Shown: piece after piece, positions 8,117 through 16,101 of the stretch
How positions within the stretch are numbered: the stretch's first letter is position 1
Layout: each line of letters starts with the position of its first letter
Assembly: GCF_900184995.1 (NCBI RefSeq)
Contig: NZ_LT860098.1
Span: 191,001-255,000, forward strand
Direction: 5' to 3'
Origin: Konateibacter massiliensis
GTDB lineage: Bacteria; Bacillota; Clostridia; Lachnospirales; Lachnospiraceae
Length of the DNA stretch: 64,000 bases
The notes under the pieces: generated by a model
Seen by the model: the letters and a program-made list of their open reading frames with translations, nothing else
Databases searched by the model: none
What the model was told of the DNA's origin: nothing
Program-made: the position numbers and the translations under genes

Positions 8117-9484
8117 TTATTTTTTTGGTTCTCGTTTTACAAACTCTCCAAATCCCGGAGTTCCTACGAACTCTCCGTCATCATACACCAATGTTCCTCT
8201 TACATAGGTCTGTACCGGATAGCCGTGTACCTTTATTCCTTCCCATATCGTATGGTCATAATCGGAATGCATATTATCTACCGAGATGGTAACGTCCTTA
8301 GCAGGATCGTATATCACGATATCCGCATCTTTTCCGACTGTCAAAGAACCTTTTTGACCGCAGCCGAAAATTTTTGCAGGATTGGTGGCACATAGCTCCA
8401 CAGCACGGTTAAAGCTGATTTTTCCCTCATTTGCCTTGGATAGCATATAAGGATAGAGGTTCTCAACTCCTGCGCATCCATTTGGAATTTTGGTAAAATC
8501 ATCCTTTCCCCAATCCTTCTCATAGCTCTGGAACGGGCAATGGTCTGTTGCAACCGTATCAATGCTTCCGTCTATGATTGCCTTCCAAAGTGCATCCTGA
8601 CTTTCCTGATTTTTCATAGGGGGAGAGCATACAAAGTTTCTTCCGTCCTCTCTCTTGTATACATCACAGGTAAACTCTAAATACTGTGGACAGGTCTCAA
8701 TAAAAATATCATAGCCCTCTCTTTTTGCTGAGATTGCTGCCTCAAGCCCTTCCTTATCTGCCATATGTACAATATAAAGAGGTGCATCCACTGATTTTGC
8801 CCAGTGTACGGCGCGTTTATCTGCCTCTGCCTCGACATATTCGGGTCTGCTTAAATAATGATACCAAGCAGAGGTCTTTCCCTCCGCCTTAAACTGCTCA
8901 ATATTTAAGTCAATCACATCAGGATTTTCTGCATGAATATTGGTGATAGCTCCTGCTTCCTTTGCTTTTTTCAGCACACGGACGAGTGTGCCGTCATCCA
9001 CCATCATTCCTTCCTTTTTGTAAACAAGAAAACACTTAAAACTCGTTATCCCATATGCCACTGCTGCTTCAAACTCATCCAGAATAGCTCCCTCATTTAA
9101 GTCTGTGATGCAGCAATGAAATGCATAATCGACACAAGCTTCTGGGTCACACATCTCTTTTCTGGTCTGTACGGTCTCGACAATACCGTGCCCTTTTCTC
9201 TGCATCGGATAATCAAACACCGTCGTGACACCGCCGCATGCCGCCGCTCTTGTCCCTGCCAGGTAATTATCTGCTGAAACAGTTCCTCCAAACGGCATAG
9301 CAAGGTGGGTATGAGCATCAATCGCCCCCGGTAGAACAAGCTTGCCTGTGGCATCCACTACCTGCTTTGCTTCAACGGATAAATTTGTGCCGATGCACAT
9401 GATTTTTCCGTCACTTACTGCAATATCACCTGTAAAGGTTTCTTTTGCTGTAATAATAGTTCCGTTTTTTATTAATAAATCCAT
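8117..9484 (-). CDS. Dihydropyrimidinase / D-hydantoinase
   Basis: A 455-residue amidohydrolase with the complete binuclear metal site: His58 and His60 (DAHTH), the lysine expected to be carboxylated, Lys150 (SFKCFL), His184 (NIHAEN), His240 (YIVHMA) and Asp314 (ATDHCP). Length and motif spacing match dihydropyrimidinases and hydantoinases. It opens the ring of 5,6-dihydrouracil to N-carbamoyl-beta-alanine in the cytoplasm. Immediate neighbours supply the step before (dehydrogenase) and after (carbamoyl amidohydrolase), which favours dihydropyrimidines over hydantoins. AAGGAGGAG precedes the ATG at 9484, and a hairpin sits just upstream of that site. Confidence 0.9.
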   Translation of the reverse strand: MDLLIKNGTIITAKETFTGDIAVSDGKIMCIGTNLSVEAKQVVDATGKLVLPGAIDAHTHLAMPFGGTVSADNYLAGTRAAACGGVTTVFDYPMQRKGHGIVETVQTRKEMCDPEACVDYAFHCCITDLNEGAILDEFEAAVAYGITSFKCFLVYKKEGMMVDDGTLVRVLKKAKEAGAITNIHAENPDVIDLNIEQFKAEGKTSAWYHYLSRPEYVEAEADKRAVHWAKSVDAPLYIVHMADKEGLEAAISAKREGYDIFIETCPQYLEFTCDVYKREDGRNFVCSPPMKNQESQDALWKAIIDGSIDTVATDHCPFQSYEKDWGKDDFTKIPNGCAGVENLYPYMLSKANEGKISFNRAVELCATNPAKIFGCGQKGSLTVGKDADIVIYDPAKDVTISVDNMHSDYDHTIWEGIKVHGYPVQTYVRGTLVYDDGEFVGTPGFGEFVKREPKK

Positions 9485-9501
9485 AATGTCTCCTCCTTAA
9501 C

Positions 9502-9534
9502 GGATATGGGGGTACATTTCGCACCCACATATCC
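9502..9534 (-). other. Intra-operon hairpin before dihydropyrimidinase gene
   Basis: A 12-bp stem with one mismatch (9502-9513 with 9523-9534) ends directly before the ribosome binding site. It has no T run, so mRNA processing or stabilisation is likelier than termination. Confidence 0.55.
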
Positions 9535-9582
9535 CAACAAGCCGCTTCACTTGTTATGAATTAAAGTGTACTGTTACGACGC

Positions 9583-10773
9583 TTATTCATTTATTTTATA
9601 GACAAGTACCAATCCCGATCTCTGATATACCTGTGCTACCTCTACCAAATTCATACCGCCTGCGTTTGCAGCAATCAGGTTTGCATCCCACGTCACACCA
9701 AAGTCTACCTGACCTGAATTTACAGCAGTTGTCTCACCGATATCGCCGCCGCCCGGTGTGATGGTTACATTCAATCCTACCTCATCATAATATCCCTTTG
9801 CTGCTGCAACATAATAGCCCATAAACTGTGCCTGCGGCAGCCATTTCAACTGAATGGACACATCTGCTTTCTCCGGTGTTCCAAGCTCTCCGTTTGACGC
9901 CATAGCCTCCGTCCAGTAAGAAGAATCTCGGAAATCATCTAAGGTTAATGTCTGTAATTTTTCTGCTGCCGCGCTGTCCTCAAGCTTGATATATTTTTTT
10001 GCCAGATTAAGTGTCTGCTCCAATGCGTCCTCATCCATTTTTCCGTATTCCGTCACGGCATTTCCCTTTGTGTCGGTTTCAACGAGTTTCTTTACTTCCT
10101 CTGCCATATAAAGCTGGTGCTCACTGGATACGGAGGAGCCTGCGTTAAATACGATTTCTGCTGCTTCCTCCGGGTTTGCACATGCATATTCCCAACCCTT
10201 CATAGATGCATAGATAAATGCCTTTACCGTATTCGGATTTGCCTCTGCAAATTCCTTTGTCGTAAAAATATTGTCTTCCAGCATTGCTACGCCTTCATCA
10301 TTCATATCAATGTATTTTACCGTATCGCCGTAGCCATAGCCGCCGTCATAGTCATTCTTTACCAAGCCAAGCTCATTGTAGGTCATGGCAGAAGCCAAGA
10401 GGATTGAGTCATCATCAAAGCCGTCCATATCAAATGCCTGACTTAAAAAATCGGTTTTCTGGTTGTATTTTGTTAAAAGTGCCTGCACCTCATACTCATT
10501 GCCAAGTCCCCAGTTTCCGACCTTTCCTTCAAGCGCCGCCTGCTTTATAATATCTTCTGCGCTCATATCTGCATCGAAATATGCTCCGGTGCTTGATGCC
10601 GTATCTGTGCCTGACGCATCGGTGGAACTGCTGTCTGTCGCCTCGACTGTCTTTGTTGTCTCTGTTGTGCTCTCTGCTGTTGTTTTCGAAGAGCTTGAGC
10701 ATCCTGCTAACGTCAGCATTGTAATTGCGGCAATTACAACTGATGCAGTAAATTTGTCTCTTAATTTTCTCAT
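9583..10773 (-). CDS. NMT1/ThiY-type ABC substrate-binding lipoprotein, circularly permuted
   Basis: A 396-residue lipoprotein with lipobox LAGC (Cys25) and a Ser/Thr-rich linker to about residue 65. The rest is NMT1/THI5-like, but its segments are in swapped order. Residues ~84-290 (GNWGLGNEYE, SAMTYNELGLV, GVAMLEDNIF, KGWEYACANPEEA, then SYWTEA) correspond to what is normally the second half. Residues ~303-392 (SIQLKWLPQAQFMGYYVA, then VDFGVTW and VYQRSGLVLV) are normally the first segment after the signal peptide. The protein stops exactly where the normal chain would continue into residue ~70. Relatives bind pyrimidine-type ligands such as formylaminopyrimidine or HMP; here a uracil-like ligand is inferred from the operon. 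Confidence 0.88.
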   Translation of the reverse strand: MRKLRDKFTASVVIAAITMLTLAGCSSSSKTTAESTTETTKTVEATDSSSTDASGTDTASSTGAYFDADMSAEDIIKQAALEGKVGNWGLGNEYEVQALLTKYNQKTDFLSQAFDMDGFDDDSILLASAMTYNELGLVKNDYDGGYGYGDTVKYIDMNDEGVAMLEDNIFTTKEFAEANPNTVKAFIYASMKGWEYACANPEEAAEIVFNAGSSVSSEHQLYMAEEVKKLVETDTKGNAVTEYGKMDEDALEQTLNLAKKYIKLEDSAAAEKLQTLTLDDFRDSSYWTEAMASNGELGTPEKADVSIQLKWLPQAQFMGYYVAAAKGYYDEVGLNVTITPGGGDIGETTAVNSGQVDFGVTWDANLIAANAGGMNLVEVAQVYQRSGLVLVYKINE

Positions 10774-10832
10774 AATAAATTCCTCCTTAAATAAATGATT
10801 TAAAATAGCTTCTATATATTAAGCTGAAAAAA

Positions 10833-11642
10833 TTATTTTCTTCCCTTCAGCACAATACCTTCTGTCACTAATAAAATTCCGTACATTAAAATTCCCATTG
10901 CGCAGGCAACTACTATGTATGCCCATGCGGTCGAATATTGCGCAAGCACGATATTTTCCCTGATTTGTCTTCCGACGCCGATAATATATTCTGCAAAGTA
11001 TTCACTGACTAAAGCACTGATAATGCTTGCCGGAACGCTGACTCTCAAAGCAATAAATATATAAGGTACACTGTTTGGGATGCGAAGCTTCATAAAAACC
11101 GTCCATTTGCTTGCGGCATAGCTTCTCATCAAATCCAGCGAAAACGGCTTTAATTCATTTAGTCCTCTGTAGGCATTGATACTCATGGATACCGTGCACG
11201 TAATCATTACAACAATTGTCTTGGCAAGCATGCTTCTGATATTGGCGTCATCGCTGAAATCCTTTGTCAGATTGTTCAGTATCGGGGCAATCGCTATAAT
11301 CGGAATTGCGCTGATTGCAGAGGCAATGCTAAGTCCTCCTGCACCCCACTTTGGAAATACCGTTGCAATCACACCAAGCAGATAGCCAAATACTGAACCG
11401 CACAAAAGTCCTCCGACTGCCACGATTAGTGTAGCGTTTACGTTTCTCATAACGGAAGCCTCATTATCCAGAATAATATTTACAATTCTTCCGGGGAGCG
11501 GCAGCGTAAAGGTGTCCGTTCCAAGCAGCTTATGCAGTATCTGTGTCTGCCAGAGAAGCAGAAGGATAATTCCAAATACCACCGGATATAAAATTGTGGA
11601 GACAGACTGCCAGCTCCATCTGAATTTTATTTTTTTCTTCAT
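10833..11642 (-). CDS. ABC transporter permease (BPD_transp_1, SsuC/ThiX type)
   Basis: A 269-residue membrane protein with about six transmembrane segments and the EAA-type loop (around AASKWTVFMKLRIPNSVPYIF) that docks to the ATPase. The start is placed at 11642, where AGGAGGA lies nine bases upstream, rather than at an in-frame ATG 17 codons earlier. It follows the other permease gene at 13 bases and precedes the binding-protein gene. With a second, different permease in the same operon the channel is predicted to be a heterodimer. Substrate inferred from context: a pyrimidine base or derivative. Confidence 0.85.
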   Translation of the reverse strand: MKKKIKFRWSWQSVSTILYPVVFGIILLLLWQTQILHKLLGTDTFTLPLPGRIVNIILDNEASVMRNVNATLIVAVGGLLCGSVFGYLLGVIATVFPKWGAGGLSIASAISAIPIIAIAPILNNLTKDFSDDANIRSMLAKTIVVMITCTVSMSINAYRGLNELKPFSLDLMRSYAASKWTVFMKLRIPNSVPYIFIALRVSVPASIISALVSEYFAEYIIGVGRQIRENIVLAQYSTAWAYIVVACAMGILMYGILLVTEGIVLKGRK

Positions 11643-11655
11643 ATCCGTCTTCCTC

Positions 11656-12477
11656 CTATCTTTTCTTTTTTCTCTTATAAGGTGACACCGCATGCTCCAA
11701 TAAAACCATCAGATAAAAGCTTAAAATACCGATGATGGCACTTAAAAATACAATCTGCCAGAAAATATAAATCGTAGTAGCATGCTTTAGTGATTGGGAA
11801 AGTGCCGTTCCAAGCCCTGCTCCGCCCTGTAGGGTATCTACCAGAATAGCTGCTGTGATTGCCATAGGAGCCGATATTTTTAAGCCTGTAAAAAAGTAAG
11901 GCAGGGACGACGGTATCAAGAGCTTTCTGTAAATCTCATATTTGCTTGCCGCCAGGGAATACATCAGCTCATGCTTCTCCTTGGCAATGGATTTGAAACC
12001 CGCAAGCGTGTTTGTCGCTACAGGGTAAAAGGTAAGGATTGCAGCAATGATAATCCGGCTCTTATTAATATCCTTTGTGATTGCAAGCACAATCGGTGCC
12101 ATACCTAGAATCGGTATCATCTGTATCATCATCAAATACGGAAATAATATTTTTTCAACCGGCAAAAATAAATTCATAAGCAGTGCCAGCAAAAATCCAA
12201 GTCCCGCTCCGATGACAAATCCAATTCCTGCACGATACAACGTAATTCCCGCATTGCTAATTACCATTTGAAATGCCGTCTGGCTTCCGTTTACCTTATT
12301 ATCCGTAAAAACAGACTGTACAATCTGTGACAGATGCGGTAATACATTTTCCGGCGAACGCTTGGTCTGTTCAATGGCTGTTGCTCCAAGTTCCCAGACA
12401 ATGATAAGTCCGATTACCCACACAAGTGTTACCATATATTTCGAGGAAAGTGCCTCTTTTATTCGGTTCATAATCAT
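11656..12477 (-). CDS. ABC transporter permease (BPD_transp_1, SsuC/ThiX type)
   Basis: A 273-residue membrane protein with an N-terminal anchor, a hydrophilic periplasmic stretch (about residues 35-65) and a BPD_transp_1 core; the EAA-like loop reads LAASKYEIYRKLLIPSSLPYF. Its first ATG overlaps the ATPase stop codon (ATGA, 12474-12477). A second in-frame ATG at 12471 has better spacing from GAGGGGG, so the true start may be two codons later. The two permeases are only distantly similar, consistent with an old duplication and a heterodimeric pore. Confidence 0.85.
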   Translation of the reverse strand: MIMNRIKEALSSKYMVTLVWVIGLIIVWELGATAIEQTKRSPENVLPHLSQIVQSVFTDNKVNGSQTAFQMVISNAGITLYRAGIGFVIGAGLGFLLALLMNLFLPVEKILFPYLMMIQMIPILGMAPIVLAITKDINKSRIIIAAILTFYPVATNTLAGFKSIAKEKHELMYSLAASKYEIYRKLLIPSSLPYFFTGLKISAPMAITAAILVDTLQGGAGLGTALSQSLKHATTIYIFWQIVFLSAIIGILSFYLMVLLEHAVSPYKRKKKR

Positions 12478-13301
12478 ACCCCCTCAAAGCTGTTTCTTAC
12501 CTTTGACACCAAAGCATTGAATTCCTGCGTTTCCTTCATCTCAATCGGTCGGGGCCTTGGAAGGTCTATATCCACAATCGCCGATACACGTCCGGGATGC
12601 GGTGAAAGCACGACCACACGGTCTGACAGATAAACTGCCTCCTGAATATTATGTGTCACAAACAATATCGTTTTATTTGTTTTCTGCCAGATGCGAAGCA
12701 CATCTTCATGAAGCTTTTCCTTTGTAAATTCATCCAGAGCGGAAAACGGCTCATCCATCAAAAGAATTTCAGGGCGGATTGCCAGTGCTCTTGCTATATT
12801 TACTCTCTGCTGCATACCACCGCTCAGCTCATGAGGATACTTCTCCCCAAATTCCATTAGGCCTACGAGCTCAAGCATTTTGGTTACTCTGACTGTGCGG
12901 TCCTTCTTCGGCATGCCGAGAAGCTCCATCGGCATACATACATTTCTTCTCACACTCCTCCATTCGTACAAAACAGGCGACTGGAATACGATGCCATATT
13001 TCTTTTGTAATCGGATGTCCCTCGGTGACTGTCCTCTGACCGATATACTTCCCGACGTTTTTTCCTGCAAATCTGCGATGGTCCTAAGAAGTGTCGTCTT
13101 TCCGCAGCCGGATGGTCCTAAGAGTGAAATAAATTCTCCCTGCTTGATTTCTAAATTAACATTCGAGAGTGCTACGATTGGCTCTCCTCCGTTTTTATCC
13201 GGGAACTTAACGCTTAAATTTTCTATGATGATTTCCGTTTCCCTTGGAAGGGAGTGGTCTCTTTCTTTAAATTCTTCTTCCATTATTTCCAAATTTCTCA
13301 T
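12474..13301 (-). CDS. ABC transporter ATP-binding protein (SsuB/NrtD/ThiZ type)
   Basis: A 275-residue nucleotide-binding subunit with Walker A GPSGCGKTT, signature LSGGMQQRVNIARAL, Walker B ILLMDEPFSALD and the H-loop FVTHNIQEA. It belongs to the nitrate/sulfonate/taurine/HMP-type importers, in line with the NMT1-type binding protein downstream. AAAGGAGG seven bases before 13301 fixes the start. A 12-bp hairpin lies between it and the preceding alcohol dehydrogenase gene. Role: powers import for the pathway enzymes in the same transcription unit. Confidence 0.9.
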   Translation of the reverse strand: MRNLEIMEEEFKERDHSLPRETEIIIENLSVKFPDKNGGEPIVALSNVNLEIKQGEFISLLGPSGCGKTTLLRTIADLQEKTSGSISVRGQSPRDIRLQKKYGIVFQSPVLYEWRSVRRNVCMPMELLGMPKKDRTVRVTKMLELVGLMEFGEKYPHELSGGMQQRVNIARALAIRPEILLMDEPFSALDEFTKEKLHEDVLRIWQKTNKTILFVTHNIQEAVYLSDRVVVLSPHPGRVSAIVDIDLPRPRPIEMKETQEFNALVSKVRNSFEGV

Positions 13302-13322
13302 GTGAAGCCTCCTTTGCATACA

Positions 13323-13356
13323 ACAAGGGCGTAAAGCCTTCGCCTTACGCCCTTGT
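13323..13356 (-). other. Intra-operon hairpin between dehydrogenase and ATPase genes
   Basis: A perfect 12-bp GC-containing stem (13323-13334 with 13345-13356, loop 10). No T run follows on the minus strand, so partial termination, RNase protection or processing are the likely roles, perhaps separating enzyme and transporter expression levels. Confidence 0.6.
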
Positions 13357-13364
13357 AAGTATCA

Positions 13365-14516
13365 TTAATACAATTTTTTATATATCGTTACTAAATCCTC
13401 TTTGGTAATTTCTTTTATCGTATTGGAAGGACTCCCGCTTGCCATAGCGTCTGCCGACATCTTATCGATAACCGACTCAAAGTCCTCCTTTTTGATGCCA
13501 TATTCCAAAAGGTTAGGAATTTCACACTGCCTGCATAACTCTTTCAATGCTTCAAAAAATGCCTTTGCCGCTTCTTCATCCTGGCTGTTCTGCTCTGCCG
13601 CCCCGATTACCTTTGCCATCCGTGCAAATTTATCATAACAGCCATCCGCCACGTAAGAGAGACATTCGGTAATCAGCATTGCGTTGGAAATTCCGTGCGG
13701 TACATGAAATAATGCTCCGATTGGTCTGCTCATTCCATGAACTAAAGTTACCGACGCATTGTTGATACAGACACCTGCTTCAAACGCCGCAATGGACATT
13801 TCCTCTCTCGCTTTCTTATTTGTCCCATCCTTATAAGCAAGAGGCAGATAGGTAAAAATCCGTTTGATTGCCGACAGTGCATACAAATCAGTCAGTGTAT
13901 TTGCCTTTCTGGAGGTGTAGGATTCCACCGCGTGGGTTAAAGCATCCATCCCTGTTGCCGCCGTGATATTTTTCGGTGCCGTAAGAGAAAACTGCGGGTC
14001 GATAATTGCAACCTTCGGAAGCAAATCATCTCCCTTTAAAAGCATTTTGACACCCTTCTTTGTATCGGTGATAATTGTAAATTTCGTCGTCTCAGATCCG
14101 GTTCCGGCTGTAGTTGGTATCAACACCATAGGTGGAAATTTCCCTTTAATCTCAACTCCCATGTAGTCTGCGATATCTCCCTCCAAAACCGTCATTGCGG
14201 CAATCGCCTTTGCACTGTCAAGAGGGCTTCCGCCTCCGATTGCAATAAGAAAATCACTTTGGGATTCCTGATATGCTTCCACACCCGCTTCAATCATTTT
14301 GTCTGTCGGTTCCCCTGTAATGTCGTTAAAGATTTCATAATCAATATTCCATTTGGTGAGATAATCCGTAAGGATTGTCACAGTTCCCATGCGGGTTACA
14401 TTTTTTCCGGTCACGATAAATGCCTTTGTTCCCAAAGCTTTGACAGCATCTTCACTGCTTTCCAAAGCATTTTCTCCTAATATTGTCCGTCCCGGTAACA
14501 TAAATTGAATTGCCAT
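13365..14516 (-). CDS. Iron-type (family III) alcohol dehydrogenase; predicted 3-hydroxypropionate dehydrogenase
   Basis: A 383-residue group III metal-dependent alcohol dehydrogenase. NAD(P)-binding GGGSPLDSAKA lies near residue 97. Metal ligands are expected in GMDALTHAVE (near 195) and in VHGMSRPIGALFHVPHG (near 260-277). The start at 14516 is preferred because AGAGGTG precedes it; the earlier in-frame ATG has no ribosome site. It stands directly after the omega-aminotransferase. That pair suggests malonate semialdehyde made from beta-alanine is reduced to 3-hydroxypropionate. Other short semialdehydes remain possible, since the family is promiscuous. Confidence 0.82.
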   Translation of the reverse strand: MAIQFMLPGRTILGENALESSEDAVKALGTKAFIVTGKNVTRMGTVTILTDYLTKWNIDYEIFNDITGEPTDKMIEAGVEAYQESQSDFLIAIGGGSPLDSAKAIAAMTVLEGDIADYMGVEIKGKFPPMVLIPTTAGTGSETTKFTIITDTKKGVKMLLKGDDLLPKVAIIDPQFSLTAPKNITAATGMDALTHAVESYTSRKANTLTDLYALSAIKRIFTYLPLAYKDGTNKKAREEMSIAAFEAGVCINNASVTLVHGMSRPIGALFHVPHGISNAMLITECLSYVADGCYDKFARMAKVIGAAEQNSQDEEAAKAFFEALKELCRQCEIPNLLEYGIKKEDFESVIDKMSADAMASGSPSNTIKEITKEDLVTIYKKLY

Positions 14517-14568
14517 ACTACACCTCTTCTTCCTTTCATCATTCACAGCTTTTCGAACTATTATAAAC

Positions 14569-15894
14569 TTATAAGAACTCTTTGTCTACAATAGAAAGAA
14601 CCTCTTCGAGCTTTGCGAGCTCTTCCGTAAGCTGTTCCTCTGTGATAATAAGAGGCGGCGCAACCAAAATTATATTTTCATGGGTGTAAGTCATAAATCG
14701 TCTTTCCTTCAGAAGTCCCACTATTTTTCCCATAATTCCATCCGGATCTTTTCCGTATGGAACAATTGCTTCCTTGGTTTCTTTGCTCTTTACAAGCTCA
14801 ATTGCAGAAAATAGACCGATGTAACGCACATCGCCGACACACTTATATGCCTCCTTCATCTCCTCCAGCTTCTCGCCAAGCACCTTGCCGGTTTTCTCTA
14901 CCTTCTTTAAAATCTCTGCCTCTTCGTAGTAATCGACACATGCCACACCTGCCGCACAGGATAACGGGTGTCCGCTGTAGGTAAGTCCGCAGGAAAGCAG
15001 GTTATCATCAAAGTATGCCGCAATTTCCTTGCTTACCGCCACACCTCCAAGCGGTACATAGCCGCAGGTGACGCCTTTTGCGAAGGTAACGATGTCCGGC
15101 TTGATATCAAAATGTTCAAAGGCGAACATCTTGCCTGTACGACACCATCCTGTCATGACTTCATCACAAATCATCAAAATACCATATTTGTCGCAGAGAG
15201 CCCGCACACCCGGCATATATCCCTTCGGCGGTATCAATACTCCATTGGAGCCTGTAATGGTCTCCTGCACAATTGCTGCGATATTATTTGGTCCTTCGTA
15301 TTGAATTTGTTCTTCCAACTTTGTCAAATAATACTTTGTCGCCGCCTCCTCGGTCTCAAAATCCACTGCCTCACGATAAACATAAGGGTCAAAAAATTTT
15401 ACAAACCCCGGAACACCCGGTTCTAACGCATATCTTCTCGGCTCTCCTGTCAGACTTCCTGCTCCGAAGGAGGATCCATGGTAACTTCTGTATCGGCTGA
15501 ATACCTTATTTTTTCCGGTGAAAAGCCTTGCAATTTTTACCGCATTTTCGTTTGCTTCAGCACCCGCATTTGTAAAAAATACTTTTCCCATATTGTCAGG
15601 CATCAAATCAATAATCTTTTTCGCAAGTGTGGCTCTTGATTCTGCTCCGTAGGAAGGACCTACAAAACAAAACTGATCCACCTGCTTCTTGATTGCCTCA
15701 TTGATTGCCGTATTGCCAAAACCAAGGTTCATATTGACAAGCTGAGATGACATATCGGTATAGCGGTTTCCTTCATAATCCCAAAAGTAAATTCCTTCCG
15801 CCTTCTCTATAGAAATTGGATTTAATCCCTTCTGCTTGCTCCATGATTGTAAATTATATTCCTTTAATGTGCTTTTTATTTCTTCTCCATTCAT
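14569..15894 (-). CDS. Class III aminotransferase, predicted beta-alanine transaminase
   Basis: A 441-residue PLP enzyme of fold type I. Visible motifs are TNAGAEANENAVKIAR near residue 108 (phosphate cup), ICDEVMTGWCRTG near 245 (PLP-ring Asp) and the Schiff-base lysine in FAKGVTCGYVPLGG near 274. The class includes beta-alanine:pyruvate, GABA and taurine aminotransferases. First metabolic gene after the promoter at 15999-16028; start at 15894 has AGGAGGTAA upstream. In this setting beta-alanine made by the downstream enzymes is the expected amino donor. Pyruvate or 2-oxoglutarate as acceptor cannot be read from sequence. Confidence 0.85.
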   Translation of the reverse strand: MNGEEIKSTLKEYNLQSWSKQKGLNPISIEKAEGIYFWDYEGNRYTDMSSQLVNMNLGFGNTAINEAIKKQVDQFCFVGPSYGAESRATLAKKIIDLMPDNMGKVFFTNAGAEANENAVKIARLFTGKNKVFSRYRSYHGSSFGAGSLTGEPRRYALEPGVPGFVKFFDPYVYREAVDFETEEAATKYYLTKLEEQIQYEGPNNIAAIVQETITGSNGVLIPPKGYMPGVRALCDKYGILMICDEVMTGWCRTGKMFAFEHFDIKPDIVTFAKGVTCGYVPLGGVAVSKEIAAYFDDNLLSCGLTYSGHPLSCAAGVACVDYYEEAEILKKVEKTGKVLGEKLEEMKEAYKCVGDVRYIGLFSAIELVKSKETKEAIVPYGKDPDGIMGKIVGLLKERRFMTYTHENIILVAPPLIITEEQLTEELAKLEEVLSIVDKEFL

Positions 15895-15921
15895 TCTGAT
15901 TACCTCCTATTTTCCTAATGA

Positions 15922-15969
15922 TATAAAAAAAGCAGCGCACGGATAGCTTTTTAGCTCCGTCGCTGCTTT
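15922..15969 (-). terminator. Intrinsic terminator/attenuator in the leader of the pyrimidine operon
   Basis: On the minus strand a 9-bp stem (15961-15969 with 15929-15937), continued inside by an ACGGA/TCCGT stem, is followed by seven T (15922-15928). It lies 28 bases before the aminotransferase start but downstream of the promoter at 15999-16028. It can end pucR transcripts and also interrupts the operon leader. Confidence 0.75.
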
Positions 15970-15998
15970 GTGTTGCTTATGATTTTTAACATGTTAGT

Positions 15999-16028
15999 AT
16001 TATAACCATATCCGTATTGCATTTGCAA
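15999..16028 (-). promoter_or_regulatory. Sigma-A-type promoter for the pyrimidine operon
   Basis: Minus strand: TTGCAA (16028-16023), 18 bases, TATAAT (16004-15999). The transcript would begin near 15992 and carry a ~98-base leader that contains the terminator-like hairpin. Confidence 0.6.
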
Positions 16029-16050
16029 TCGGCAACTGAACAAATATGAT

Positions 16051-16064
16051 TGTGCAGTTGCACA
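16051..16064. promoter_or_regulatory. Inverted repeat, candidate PucR-type operator
   Basis: TGTGCA-gt-TGCACA lies 22 bp upstream of the -35 box of the operon promoter and just after pucR. The position suits an activator site. The link to the PucR protein is inferred from adjacency only. Confidence 0.4.
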
Positions 16065-16101
16065 TCTACTTTCACCCTGCAACTTTAGGACTTCCAACCT
16101 G

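Noticed and set aside
9583-10773. Two separate genes or a frameshift in the binding-protein gene
   Set aside because: The frame is continuous from signal peptide to stop, with one lipobox and one ribosome site; circular permutation explains the order of motifs better.
10774-10832. TPP-type riboswitch, considered because the transporter resembles HMP/thiamine importers
   Set aside because: The gap is only 59 bases, lacks the conserved CUGAGA-type cores, and the operon enzymes are pyrimidine-degrading.
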